A DNA stretch of 38,913 nucleotides from Phycisphaeraceae bacterium (GTDB lineage: Bacteria > Planctomycetota > Phycisphaerae > Phycisphaerales > Phycisphaeraceae), in the NCBI GenBank assembly GCA_002686995.1, contig NYZC01000232.1:1-38913 (forward strand), given 5' to 3'. Numbering within the stretch: the first letter of the stretch is position 1; every line of letters starts with the position of its first letter. Of the stretch, positions 9,701-18,800 are shown piece after piece. Below the pieces are notes generated by a model, which saw only the letters and a list, made by a program, of their open reading frames with translations, searched no databases and was not told the DNA's origin. The translations under genes were made by a program, and so were the position numbers.

Positions 9701-12700
9701 TCTGGAGCGACCTGCTCGAAACGGATACGGTCGGAACGACTGACAACTTCTTCGATCTGGGTGGGCATTCGCTGCTGCTGGTTCGCCTGCAGAGCGCCCT
9801 GGCGGACCTCGTCGGGCGCGAAATCCCCATTGTCGATCTGTTTCAGCATCCCACCGTGCAAAGCCTCGCCGCACACCTCGGCGGCGGCGCTGAGCCGAAT
9901 CCGTCGCTTGTCGCCGCAGCACGGGCGAGACGACGAACGGACCGCGCTCCGGACGGCGCGGAATCGTCCATCGCCATCATCGGCATGGCCGGCCGGTTTC
10001 CCGGCGCTGCGGATGTCGAGACGTTCTGGCGAAACCTGTGCGACGGTCGCGAGTCGATCGTCCAGTTCACCGACGCAGAGCTTGCGGAGGTCGGAGTCGA
10101 ACGTCGACTGATCGAAGACCCGCACTACGTGGCTGCACGTGGCGTGCTCGCAGACGTCGACCGGTTCGATGCCGGGTTCTTCGGCTACAGTCCGCGCGAA
10201 GCGGAGCTCATCGATCCCCAGCAGCGGCTCTTCCTTCAGTGCGCATCGGAGGTGCTCGAACGCAGCGGCTACGACCCTCACCGGTACGACGGGCTCGTCG
10301 GGTGCTACGCCGGAACCAGCGCAAACACTTACCAGTCGAATCTGCGCGAACGGCCGGACGTCCTGTCAAGTGTGCCGCCGATGCACGTGCTGATCAGCAG
10401 TGACAAGGACTTCCTGCCAACACGCGTCTCCTACAAGCTCAATCTGCACGGTCCGAGCGTCAACATCCAGACTGCATGCTCGACGTCGCTTGTCGCCGTG
10501 CACCAGGCCTGCCGTGACCTGGTCGACCGCCAGTGCGATATCGCGCTGGCCGGCGGCGTCTGCGTCACCGTGCCCCTCGTCGGCGGCTTCATGACCGGTG
10601 AGCAGAGCATCATGTCTCCCGACGGACACTGCAGCGCGTTCGACGCCGAAGCGCGCGGCACCGTGAAGGGCGACGGCGTCGCGATCGTCGCGCTCAAGCG
10701 CCTCGAGGCGGCCCAGCGGGACGGCGACCACATTCATGCGGTGATTCGCGGCACGGCCATCAACAACGACGGCGCGCGCAAGGTCGGATTCACCGCCCCG
10801 AGCGCCGGAGGCCAGGCGCTCGCGATCGCCGCCGCGCAGGCCGAAGCCGACGTGCCGGCCGACACCATCGGCTACATCGAGGCGCACGGGACCGGCACTG
10901 CGCTCGGGGATCCGATCGAGATCGAGGCGCTCACGCGCGTGTTCCGCGAGCAGACCTCGCGCCGCGGCTTCTGCGCGATCGGGTCGGTCAAGACCAACAT
11001 CGGTCACCTCGACGCCGCGGCCGGCGTGGCGGGGATCATCAAGGCCGCGCTGGCGCTCGAGCAGCGCACGATCCCTCCGAGCCTGAACTTCACGCGACCG
11101 AATCCCCGCATCGATTTCGAATCGAGCCCGTTCTACGTCAACACCGAACGACGTACCTGGAACACGCCGGACGGCGCTCCGCGTCGCGCCGGGGTCAGCT
11201 CGTTCGGCATCGGCGGGACCAACGCCCACGTGATCCTGGAGGAGCCGCCCGCGCCAGAGACCGGCGAACCTGATCCAGATCGTTGCGACCGGCTCCTTGT
11301 CATCTCGGCACGATCGGCGACCGCGCTCGCACAGACAGGCCGCCAATTGGGCGCCGCGCTGCGTCGTAATGACGGCGTGTCGCTCGCGGACGTGGCGTTC
11401 ACGCTGCAGGTCGGCCGAACCGAGTTCGAGCATCGCCGTGCCGTCGTCGCACGCGATACCGGCCAGGCCGCGGAGGTACTCGAGGCGACCGATGCGGATC
11501 GATCCTGGACGCGCCACGCGCCCACGACGCCGGCCGGCCCGCCGTCCGTGGCGTACCTGCTGCCGGGGCAAGGCGCACAGTACCTCGGCATGGCCCGGCG
11601 CCTCGACGCGACCGAACCCGTCTTTCGCGATGTGCTGCGGGAATGCCTCGATCTTGCCGAAGCGCATGTCGAAGCCGATCTCGCCACGCTGCTTCTTGTC
11701 GGCAACGAGAAGGACGCCGATCCCGATGCAATCGTTGCGACCGCCGCCGCGCAGCCGGCGCTGTTCGCAGTCGAGTACGCCATGGCGCGCCTCGTGCGAT
11801 CGTACGGCATCGAGCCTGCCGCCTGCATCGGCCACAGCATCGGCGAGTTCGTTGCCGCCTGCCTGTCCGGCGTGATGTCACCCGGCGACGCGCTCTCGAT
11901 CGTCGCCGAGCGCGGCAGGCTGATGCAGGACATGCCGTCCGGCTCAATGATCTCGATCGGGCGCGCGGCCGAAGAAGTCGAGTCATACCTGTCCGGTGAC
12001 GGCCCGTGGATTGCGGCGATCAACGGCCCGTCGATGTGCGTCGTGTCGGGAACCGGCGAACAGATCGCGGATCTCGGCCGTCGCCTCGCCGCCGACGGCG
12101 TCGAGGCGCGTCCCCTCCACACGTCGCACGCATTCCACTGCCCGCTGATGCAGAACGCGGTCGCGCCGTTCGTCGAGGCGCAGGCCCGAAGCACGCCCGA
12201 TGCCGTCGCGGTGACGCTCGACGACGCACACCTGACCTATGCGCAGCTCGACGCTCAGGCCGAACAGGTTGCGGCGTGCCTTCGGGACCATGGGGCCGGA
12301 CCGGAGACGGCCGTCGGCATCTGCTTGCCGCGATCGCTGGAGATGACCGCGGCCGTACTCGGCGTCCTCAAGTCGGAGGCCGCGTACGTGCCGCTTGATC
12401 CGAGCTATCCGCCGGATCGCCTGATGCTGATGGTCCGCGACGCGAATCTTACGCATGTCCTCACGCAATCGAGCGAGCCCCGTTGCGTTCCGGACGCGCT
12501 GGCGCGCCGGTTCATGAACGTGGTCGACGCGGAGCAGCTTCGACTGCATTCCGTTCGGGAGGCGGAGACCGTAGTGTCGACGACCGGATTGACGCTCGAT
12601 CCGGCGGAGCGTGCGGCATACGTCATTTACACGTCCGGCTCGACCGGGCGCCCCAAGGGCGTCTCGATGTCCCACGGAGCGCTGTGCCACCTCATTCGGT

Positions 12701-15700
12701 GGCAGACGCGCGATCACGACGATGCCGCGCTGCGCACCGTTCAGTTCGCCTCGCTCAGCTTCGACGTGTCCTTTCAGGAGATTTTCTCGACGTGGAGCGC
12801 CGGGGGGACGCTTCACCTTGTCGGCGAGCAGGTTCGGCGCGATCCGGAACGGCTGCTCGATGCGCTCGAACGCCAGGCGATCGAACGGATCTTTCTTCCA
12901 TTCGTCGCCCTGGAGCAACTTGCCGAAGCCGCGCAAGCCACCAGCGCATTGCCGAGCGCGCTACGCTACATCGTCACGGCGGGCGAGCAGCTTCGGATCA
13001 CTCCCGCCATCGCGGCACTGGTGCGGCGACTTCCCGGCGTCCGGCTCGACAACCAGTACGGTCCGACAGAGACCCACGCGGCAACGTCGTTCGTGCTGCA
13101 AGGCCGTCCCGACGATTGGCCGGTGCTCCCGCCGATCGGCCGTCAAATGCCGCACACACGAATCTACCTGCTGGACCGGCACCGGCAACCGGTCCCGATC
13201 GGTGCACCAGGGGAGGTCTACATAGGAGGGCAGGGTCTCGCCCGGGGTTGCCGGAACCAGGAAACCCTGACGGCCGAGCGATTCCTCGAAGACCCGTTCG
13301 CCGGCGCGTCCGGGGCGCGCATGTACCGCACCGGCGACCTGGCTCGATTCAGATCCGACGGCAACCTCGAGTTCCTCGGGCGAAGCGACGACCAGGTCAA
13401 GATCCGCGGGTTCCGCGTCGAGCCCGGCGAGATCGAATCGGTGCTCGGCGGCCATCCCGACCTCCGCCAGGCCGTGGTGACCGCGCCGAACGACGCCGCG
13501 CACGGCCACCGCCTCATCGCCTACGTCGTCGCGAAGAACGGCGCGGCCCCTTCCGAGGAGTCCCTGCGCGCCCACCTGAAGGACGCGCTCCCCGAATACA
13601 TGGTTCCTTCGATGTTCGTGGCGCTTGACGCGCTACCGCTGACCGCATCCGGAAAGGTCGACCGATCGAGCCTTGAAGCACGGCGCCCGGAGATGACGGC
13701 CGGACCGTCCACGCGCGCCTTCGTGGCTCCCGAAACTGAAATGGAGACCGAGGTCGCCCGTGCCTGGTCGCAGGTGCTGGGCATGGACCGGATCGGCAGG
13801 CACGACAACTTCTTCGATCTGGGCGGCCACTCGCTGCTGGCCACGCGCGTCGCCGCCCGCCTGCGCACCACGACCTCCACCGCGCTGCCGCTGGCGGATC
13901 TCTTCCAGCACCCGACCGTGGCGGATCTCGCCGCTCGATTGCAGGCGCTGAAGAACCTCGCCTCTCCGGCGCCGCAGGTCACCGCGCGCGACCGCAGCCG
14001 GCCGGCGCCGCTCTCCTGCGGTCAGCAGCGTCTCTGGTTCCTGAACCAGATGGATCCCGACAACCCCGGCTACAACCTGCCTGCGGCCCTGCGGCTCGAG
14101 GGACCGATCGACATCGACGCGTTGGAGCGCAGCCTCGCGGATCTCGCCGACCGCCACGAATCACTGCGCACGCGCTTCACGATGGAGACGGGCGCCCCGG
14201 TCCAGGTCATCGCCGCGAAGAGCGTCGTGCCCTTTGCCATCATCGATCTTGCCGAAGCCGATGACGGCGCGGATCTTCCCTCTGAAGCGCGACGCCGCGC
14301 GGCCGACGAAGCGATCCGCCCGTTCGATCTCACCGAGTCGCCGCTCTGGCGCGCTGCGCTGCTGCGGATCGAGCGTCACCACCACCTGCTCGTCCTGGTG
14401 CTGCACCACGCGATCGCCGACGGCTGGTCGATGCAGGTGCTCACTGATGACCTGACCGCGCTTTACGCCGCGCATCGCGAGGATCGCCGCGCCGAACTCC
14501 CTCCCCTGGCCGTTCAATACGCCGATTTCTCCGACTGGCAGAACCGGTGGCTCGACAGCCCGGCGATGACGACGCACGTCGCGTACTGGAAGCAGGCCCT
14601 CGAGGGAATCGTCCCGCTCGATCTTCCGCTCGACCATGAACGACCGGCCATGCAGACGATGCGCGGAGCCTACGAAACTCTCGACGTGCCCGAGGCACTC
14701 GCCGGTTCGCTGCGCGCGTTGGGCCGCGACGAAGCGGGGGCGACACCGTTCATGGTGATGCTCGCCGCATTCAACGTGCTCCTCCACGCGACCAGCGGCG
14801 AGCGCGACATCGCGGTCGGCTCACCGATCGCGAATCGCACGGAGGCGCAGACACAGGGATTGATCGGCTTCTTCGTCAACATGCTCGTTCTGCGCACGAA
14901 GCTTGACCCCGACGTCTCGTTCGTCGACCTGCTGCGGCAGACGCGCCGGACGGCACTGGAGGCTTACGAGCACCAGGACCTGCCGTTCGAACGTCTCGTC
15001 CAGCAGATCGATCCCGATCGTGATACGAGTCGCAATCCGCTCTTCCAGGCGAGCTTCTCGCTGCAGCCGGCCCCACCCGCGCGCTGGCCGATGGCCGACC
15101 TGACCGCATCGGCGGCGCCGATCCACGTGCAAACCGCCCGCTTCGATCTCGAATGCTTCGTCTGGGACCGGCAGAGCGATCTGCGTTTCGTCTTCGTCTA
15201 CAACTGCGACCTGTTCGAGGCGGCCACCATCCGGTCGATGCTCCATGCGTACCGACGTCTTCTCGAAGCGATCATCGCAACTCCGGCTGCTTCGATCGCA
15301 ACGCTTGTCATGGATGACGAGACGAACCCGGTGCTGATGGTGGGCGACGCCGCCCGGAGCGCCGCGGAGCGCCGCAGCGCTCGACCCGCTCCCGCCCCGC
15401 AGCGCCGCGCGACGCCCGCCGACTTCGTCGCACCGCAAACCGACATGGAGATCCTGCTCGCGGACCTCTGGGCGCGGCTTCTCGATGTGGATCACGTCGG
15501 CGTCCACGACAATTTCTACGATCTGGGCGGACATTCGCTCCTGGTGATGCGCGCCGTCGGGTTGCTCGAGTCGGAGCATGGCATCCGGATCGGGCCGCAG
15601 CATTTCCTGACTCAGAGCCTCGCCCAGGTCGCGGCGATGTGCGCGCAAAACCGCTCCGATTCGACGAAGCGGCGCAGTGGCGATCTTGGCGGGAGGATCG

Positions 15701-15747
15701 TCAAGGCGATCCACCAGCTGTTTCCGGACCGAAAGGATCGTCGGTGA
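6706..15747 (+). CDS. NRPS-2: hybrid C-A-PCP-KS-AT*-A-PCP-C-PCP
   Basis: This 3013-residue hybrid reads as C (HHIVADG at 142), A (TSGSTGRPKA near 625, Lys968), PCP (Ser1022), KS (Cys1258, His1394, His1434), AT (GHSIGE Ser1711, HAFH 1808-1811), A (TSGSTGRPKG near 1976, Lys2317), PCP (Ser2376), C (HHAIADG at 2567) and PCP (Ser2944). The AT ends abruptly about 12 residues after HAFH and becomes an A domain at EAQARSTPDAVAV, so the rest of the AT, its carrier and a C domain are missing. The last module has no A domain. The pocket residues read as D-V-Q-F-I-A-H-L-V-K (proline-like) for the first A domain and D-V-Q-F-V-A-Q-A-A-K for the second, which I cannot assign firmly. The second A domain also has LKSEAAYVPL where LKAGGAYVPL is usual. 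HAFH in the AT points to malonyl-CoA, if the AT folds at all. Confidence 0.94.
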   Translation: MPDRSTAIDDAVAFPQSFAQQRLWFIDRMLPDRSGYHITRAFRIEGALDVDAVRGAVGDLIQRHEVLRTTFAIIAGEPVQVIAPAIETPWSEAEAPDAAPARLDQLIMREAGRPFDLERGPLLRVRCIRLGPDTHVLVLVIHHIVADGWSLGVLFEDLSRFYSHRVTGRSDALAQPPAELPIQYADYAQWQRQWLQGDVLGRLEDYWRAHLEGLGELNLPLDRPRPAVQAFRGAAVSLPLSHDLVRAHEELAGRHEASFFMSALAVFSLVLRRYCGQNDIVVASPIANRNRAETEPLIGFFANTLLLRTRLEDAQTFRSLLTQVRDTAWAAYDHQEMPYEMIVESLQPQRDVSRNPLAQVVFADQNAPTRPPVLAGLKVEALRTDTLITRFDLEMHLQRGNGASEAHCIYNRDLFDEGTIRRWLDHYHRLLEAAVEQPDVPVAELRMLSDEQRRQMLVTWNRNDAPMPEPALVTAAVEQQASRTPDVVAVLLGPKALTYGQLDDGARRIARQLRSEGIGPESLVAMCLPRSLDMAVALMAVLKAGGAFVPLDPAQPSARLRGMLELVKPALLLTHRGAPLPTDLVTSEGLKTLDFERLAEAAPEHPDADPESGAEPDHLVYVQFTSGSTGRPKAVAMPHTPLVNLIRWQVDHSTVGVGDRTLQFAPLSFDVSFQEIFSTWASGGTLCLVDDSVRRDPRALYRLTRNQGIARLFLPFVALQQLAEIARNDDGAPPDHLREIITAGEQLRIVPEIAEFFEKLPRCTLCNHYGPTECHLVSAFTLSGPPQHWPALPPIGKPISNTCVYLLDERGDPVPIGVAGHLHVGGTPQARGYLGDDATTHRNFVQDPFAGTDGARMYRTGDLARYRPDGVLEFLGRADDQVKIRGYRVEPAEIATVLSEHEAVRQCAVIATGESAERRLVAYVVANNGTTRHDTSVWREHLRRRLPQHMIPASFVTLERIPLTASGKVDADALPEPEAAAPQAVTAPRNTLEQQIADIWSDLLETDTVGTTDNFFDLGGHSLLLVRLQSALADLVGREIPIVDLFQHPTVQSLAAHLGGGAEPNPSLVAAARARRRTDRAPDGAESSIAIIGMAGRFPGAADVETFWRNLCDGRESIVQFTDAELAEVGVERRLIEDPHYVAARGVLADVDRFDAGFFGYSPREAELIDPQQRLFLQCASEVLERSGYDPHRYDGLVGCYAGTSANTYQSNLRERPDVLSSVPPMHVLISSDKDFLPTRVSYKLNLHGPSVNIQTACSTSLVAVHQACRDLVDRQCDIALAGGVCVTVPLVGGFMTGEQSIMSPDGHCSAFDAEARGTVKGDGVAIVALKRLEAAQRDGDHIHAVIRGTAINNDGARKVGFTAPSAGGQALAIAAAQAEADVPADTIGYIEAHGTGTALGDPIEIEALTRVFREQTSRRGFCAIGSVKTNIGHLDAAAGVAGIIKAALALEQRTIPPSLNFTRPNPRIDFESSPFYVNTERRTWNTPDGAPRRAGVSSFGIGGTNAHVILEEPPAPETGEPDPDRCDRLLVISARSATALAQTGRQLGAALRRNDGVSLADVAFTLQVGRTEFEHRRAVVARDTGQAAEVLEATDADRSWTRHAPTTPAGPPSVAYLLPGQGAQYLGMARRLDATEPVFRDVLRECLDLAEAHVEADLATLLLVGNEKDADPDAIVATAAAQPALFAVEYAMARLVRSYGIEPAACIGHSIGEFVAACLSGVMSPGDALSIVAERGRLMQDMPSGSMISIGRAAEEVESYLSGDGPWIAAINGPSMCVVSGTGEQIADLGRRLAADGVEARPLHTSHAFHCPLMQNAVAPFVEAQARSTPDAVAVTLDDAHLTYAQLDAQAEQVAACLRDHGAGPETAVGICLPRSLEMTAAVLGVLKSEAAYVPLDPSYPPDRLMLMVRDANLTHVLTQSSEPRCVPDALARRFMNVVDAEQLRLHSVREAETVVSTTGLTLDPAERAAYVIYTSGSTGRPKGVSMSHGALCHLIRWQTRDHDDAALRTVQFASLSFDVSFQEIFSTWSAGGTLHLVGEQVRRDPERLLDALERQAIERIFLPFVALEQLAEAAQATSALPSALRYIVTAGEQLRITPAIAALVRRLPGVRLDNQYGPTETHAATSFVLQGRPDDWPVLPPIGRQMPHTRIYLLDRHRQPVPIGAPGEVYIGGQGLARGCRNQETLTAERFLEDPFAGASGARMYRTGDLARFRSDGNLEFLGRSDDQVKIRGFRVEPGEIESVLGGHPDLRQAVVTAPNDAAHGHRLIAYVVAKNGAAPSEESLRAHLKDALPEYMVPSMFVALDALPLTASGKVDRSSLEARRPEMTAGPSTRAFVAPETEMETEVARAWSQVLGMDRIGRHDNFFDLGGHSLLATRVAARLRTTTSTALPLADLFQHPTVADLAARLQALKNLASPAPQVTARDRSRPAPLSCGQQRLWFLNQMDPDNPGYNLPAALRLEGPIDIDALERSLADLADRHESLRTRFTMETGAPVQVIAAKSVVPFAIIDLAEADDGADLPSEARRRAADEAIRPFDLTESPLWRAALLRIERHHHLLVLVLHHAIADGWSMQVLTDDLTALYAAHREDRRAELPPLAVQYADFSDWQNRWLDSPAMTTHVAYWKQALEGIVPLDLPLDHERPAMQTMRGAYETLDVPEALAGSLRALGRDEAGATPFMVMLAAFNVLLHATSGERDIAVGSPIANRTEAQTQGLIGFFVNMLVLRTKLDPDVSFVDLLRQTRRTALEAYEHQDLPFERLVQQIDPDRDTSRNPLFQASFSLQPAPPARWPMADLTASAAPIHVQTARFDLECFVWDRQSDLRFVFVYNCDLFEAATIRSMLHAYRRLLEAIIATPAASIATLVMDDETNPVLMVGDAARSAAERRSARPAPAPQRRATPADFVAPQTDMEILLADLWARLLDVDHVGVHDNFYDLGGHSLLVMRAVGLLESEHGIRIGPQHFLTQSLAQVAAMCAQNRSDSTKRRSGDLGGRIVKAIHQLFPDRKDRR
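12121..12195 (+). other. In-frame AT-to-A domain junction inside NRPS-2
   Basis: Residues 1806-1830 of NRPS-2 switch from the AT motif TSHAFHCPLMQNAVAPF to the A-domain opening VEAQARSTPDAVAV. Normal AT domains run roughly 100 residues past HAFH, as the complete AT of the downstream PKS does. Both parent sequences plausibly carried F-(V)-E-A at this point, which would allow recombination at a short match. At least about 1.9 kb of a normal AT-ACP-C arrangement is absent, with the reading frame kept. Confidence 0.85.
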
Positions 15748-15828
15748 GACGTGTAATCTCCTTGCCCGAAGCCGCGGCGTCGGCGAACATGGCCGCTCCG
15801 ATTCGCCGGTCCATCCGACGCCGTGGAA

Positions 15829-15847
15829 AGAGAGATCCCCGTGGTCA
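15829..15847 (+). promoter_or_regulatory. Ribosome binding site deciding the NRPS-3 start
   Basis: AAGAGAG lies about 6 nt before a GTG at 15841 and 12 nt before an ATG at 15847. The upstream GTG at 15823 has no such site. The protein from 15847 begins MPD, as NRPS-2 and the PKS do. I therefore prefer 15847, with 15841 as the alternative. The rest of the 99-nt gap after NRPS-2 shows nothing else. Confidence 0.4.
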
Positions 15848-18800
15848 TGCCGGACTGCCCTGAGATGTCGTACGTCGCACAGGACGTCGTGGTCTTTCCG
15901 CAGTCGTTCGCCCAACAGCGACTGTGGTTCATCGATCGTCTGCTTGCTCAGCGCAGCGGGTATCACATCACTTCGGCGATCCGGTTGGACGGTCGACTCG
16001 ACCACGACGCGCTGCGGAGCGCGCTCGAACGCATCGTCGATCGGCACGAAGCGCTTCGCACGACGTTCGCGATAATCGAAGACGAACCGGCCCAGCTGAT
16101 CGCGCCCGCCCTCAGCCTGCCTCTCGAAATCACGGACGTCCGCGACGTCGAAGCGTTCGGCGAGACGCACCTCGAACGCATGATCGACGAGGATGCCCGC
16201 GCTCCGTTCGACCTGGCGCGCGGTCCGCTGTTCCGTCTGCGCCTGATCGTGCTCGGCAGCGACCGCCACGTCCTGGTCCTGGTCATCCACCACATCATCG
16301 CCGACGGATGGTCGCTGGGCGTCCTCTACGAGGAGCTCGGACTTCTCTACAACGCCTTGCTCGACGGGCGCGATCCCGACTCGGCGCTCGGCGAGCTGCC
16401 GATCCAGTACGCGGATTTCTCCCAGTGGCAACGGGGCTGGCTCCAGGGTGAAGTGCTCGACGCCCAGCTCACGCACTGGACGCAACGCCTCGACGGGCTC
16501 CGTCACCTGGAGCTTCCCACGGACCGGCCGCGGCCGGTCATGCAGTCGCCTCACGGGGCGGCCGTCGAACGTCGCCTGCCCGAGGACCTCGTCCGGCGGG
16601 TCCGCGCGATCGCGCAGCAGCAGCAATGCACGTTCTTCATGGCGGCGCTGACCGCGTTCAGCCTCATGCTGCGCCGGTACTGCGATCAGACCGACGTCGT
16701 CGTCGCATCCCCGATCGCCAACCGCAACCGCAGCGAAATCGAACCGCTGATCGGCTTCTTCGCCAACATCGTGGTAATGCGCACCCGCGTCGATGACGAC
16801 CGGACGTTTCGCGAGCTTCTCGAGCGCACGCGCGACGCGGCGCTGGCCGACTACGACCACCAGGACCTGCCGTTCGAGATGATCGTCGAGGCGCTGCAGC
16901 CCCAGCGCGACATGAGCCGCAATCCGCTCGTGCAGGTCATCTTCGCCGACCAGAACGCCCCGATGGCGCCGCCGATGATGGACGGCCTCGACGTCCGGAA
17001 CCTGCGGCCCGGAGCGAGCCTGACCCGATTCGACATCGAGATGCACCTCGAGCCGGAAGGCGACGAAACGATCGCGCACTGCATCTACAACCGCGACCTT
17101 TTCAATCCCGAGACGGCCGAACGGATGCTCGATCACTTCCAGAAACTGCTCGAATCCGCCGTCGCGACGCCTGACCGTCCGGTCGGAGCGCTTGCGATGC
17201 TCGACGACGACGAGCGCCGGCCGATCCGCGCCGCGGCGCGCGGCAGATCGACGACCCGCGACATCACCCCGCCCCTCCTGCACGCCATCGTCGAGGACCG
17301 GGCGCGTCGATCACCCGACTCATGCGCGGTGCAATGCGGATCGACATCCTTGACCTTCGCCGATCTCGACCGGCAGACCGTCCGATGGGCCCGTCACCTT
17401 CGATCAATCGGCGTGGATCGTCGGACGCGCGTCGCCTTGGCGCTTCCGTCCGGTCTGGAGCAGGCCGTCGCAATGCTGGCGGTACTGAAGGCAGGCGGCA
17501 CGTGCGTCCCACCGACGGATGACGCGGCCGTACGATTCACCCGCAACGACGACGCCTCCGACACGGACTGCATTGTCGTCGACGTTGGCACGATCAGCGA
17601 CCGCATCGAAGCCTGTGAGATCAAGGACCTGCCGTTCGTCAACGAGCCGGACGATCCCGCCGTCGAGCTTGCCGGCCTGGAGCCGTGCCGCGCGTCCCAC
17701 CGATCGCTTGCCGCGCTGGTCGAATGGCAGATCGAGGATCTTTCGCTGAACGAACGCGATCGTGTCGCCAGTCGGGCACCGATCACCTCCCTGCCCGGCG
17801 CCCTGGCGATGTTCGCAACCTGGGGCGCCGGGGGCACCGTGTGCATCGAGGAACCGGATCAGGATGACCAGGCGGGTCGCCTTTTCGCTCCCGACATCAC
17901 GCGGGCGTTCCTGCCTTCCACCGCGCTCGTCGAAGTCGTGGTCACGATGCGCGGCAACGCGGACGCCGATCCCTCCGCATTGAAGTCGGTCGTGGCATAC
18001 GGCGAGCCGATCCGGATCGACGCGCATCTTGCCGCCCTGTTCACGGAACTGTCGTGCCGGCTGCAGCTTCAACTGCACCTCACCGGCGGTGACGGCATCG
18101 CGGTCTGCACCCATCATCTGGACGACGACCCGTCGCACTGGCCCGAGTTTCCGCCGATCGGTCCGCCCTCGCATGGCAGCGTCAGCGTGCTCGACGACCA
18201 CGGCGCCCCCGTGCCGATCGGGGTCCCCGGACGGCTTTGCCTCGACGACGATCCTGCCGGACAACGTGTCCGCCGCCGTCGCGACGGCCTTCTCGACTAT
18301 GTCGGGCGCGTCGGCGACCGAATCGAGATCCGCGGGCATCGCGTCGAGGCACGCGCCGTCGAGCATGCCCTGGCCGCGCACCCGAGGGTGCGACAGTGCG
18401 TCGTAATCGTCGATCGCGAGAACGATTCGGAACGGCTGATCGCCGGCATCGTTCCGGAAGACGGGGCCGCCCTGCCCACGGAAGTCCAGTGGCATCAGTT
18501 TCTCGCCGCGCGCATCGCCGCGCCGAGCCTCGATACCGTGTTCGTGCCGATCGACCGGATCCCGCTCGGTCCCGATGGCGCCGTCGACCGTGCATCGCTG
18601 CCGAGGCCGCCGCGCGGCGCGGTCGACGCCTCGACTCATGCAACGGCGACGCCGCGCACCGCCGTCGAAGAGATGCTCGCCGGATCCTGGTGCGAGGTCC
18701 TTGGCATCGACGAAGTCGGCCTCCACGACGACTTCTTCGAGCTGGGCGGACATTCGCTTCTCGCGACTCAGCTGTTCTCGAGGATCGCCTCGGCTTTCGG

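Noticed and set aside
15823..15846. GTG at 15823 as the NRPS-3 start
   Set aside because: No ribosome site precedes it, whereas AAGAGAG sits before 15841/15847 and the MPD opening matches the neighbouring proteins. It remains possible.
14821..17283. A minus-strand open frame of 820 codons opposite NRPS-2 and NRPS-3, and similar long frames such as 22179-24725
   Set aside because: They lie fully opposite strong synthetase domains, have Arg/Asp/His-rich sequence with no domain motifs, and are expected shadows of GC-rich coding DNA.
17230..18620. A simple frameshift as the cause of the degenerate A domain
   Set aside because: The other frames hold no SGSTG, YGPTE or GKVDR motif; the changes are spread over the whole domain within one open frame.
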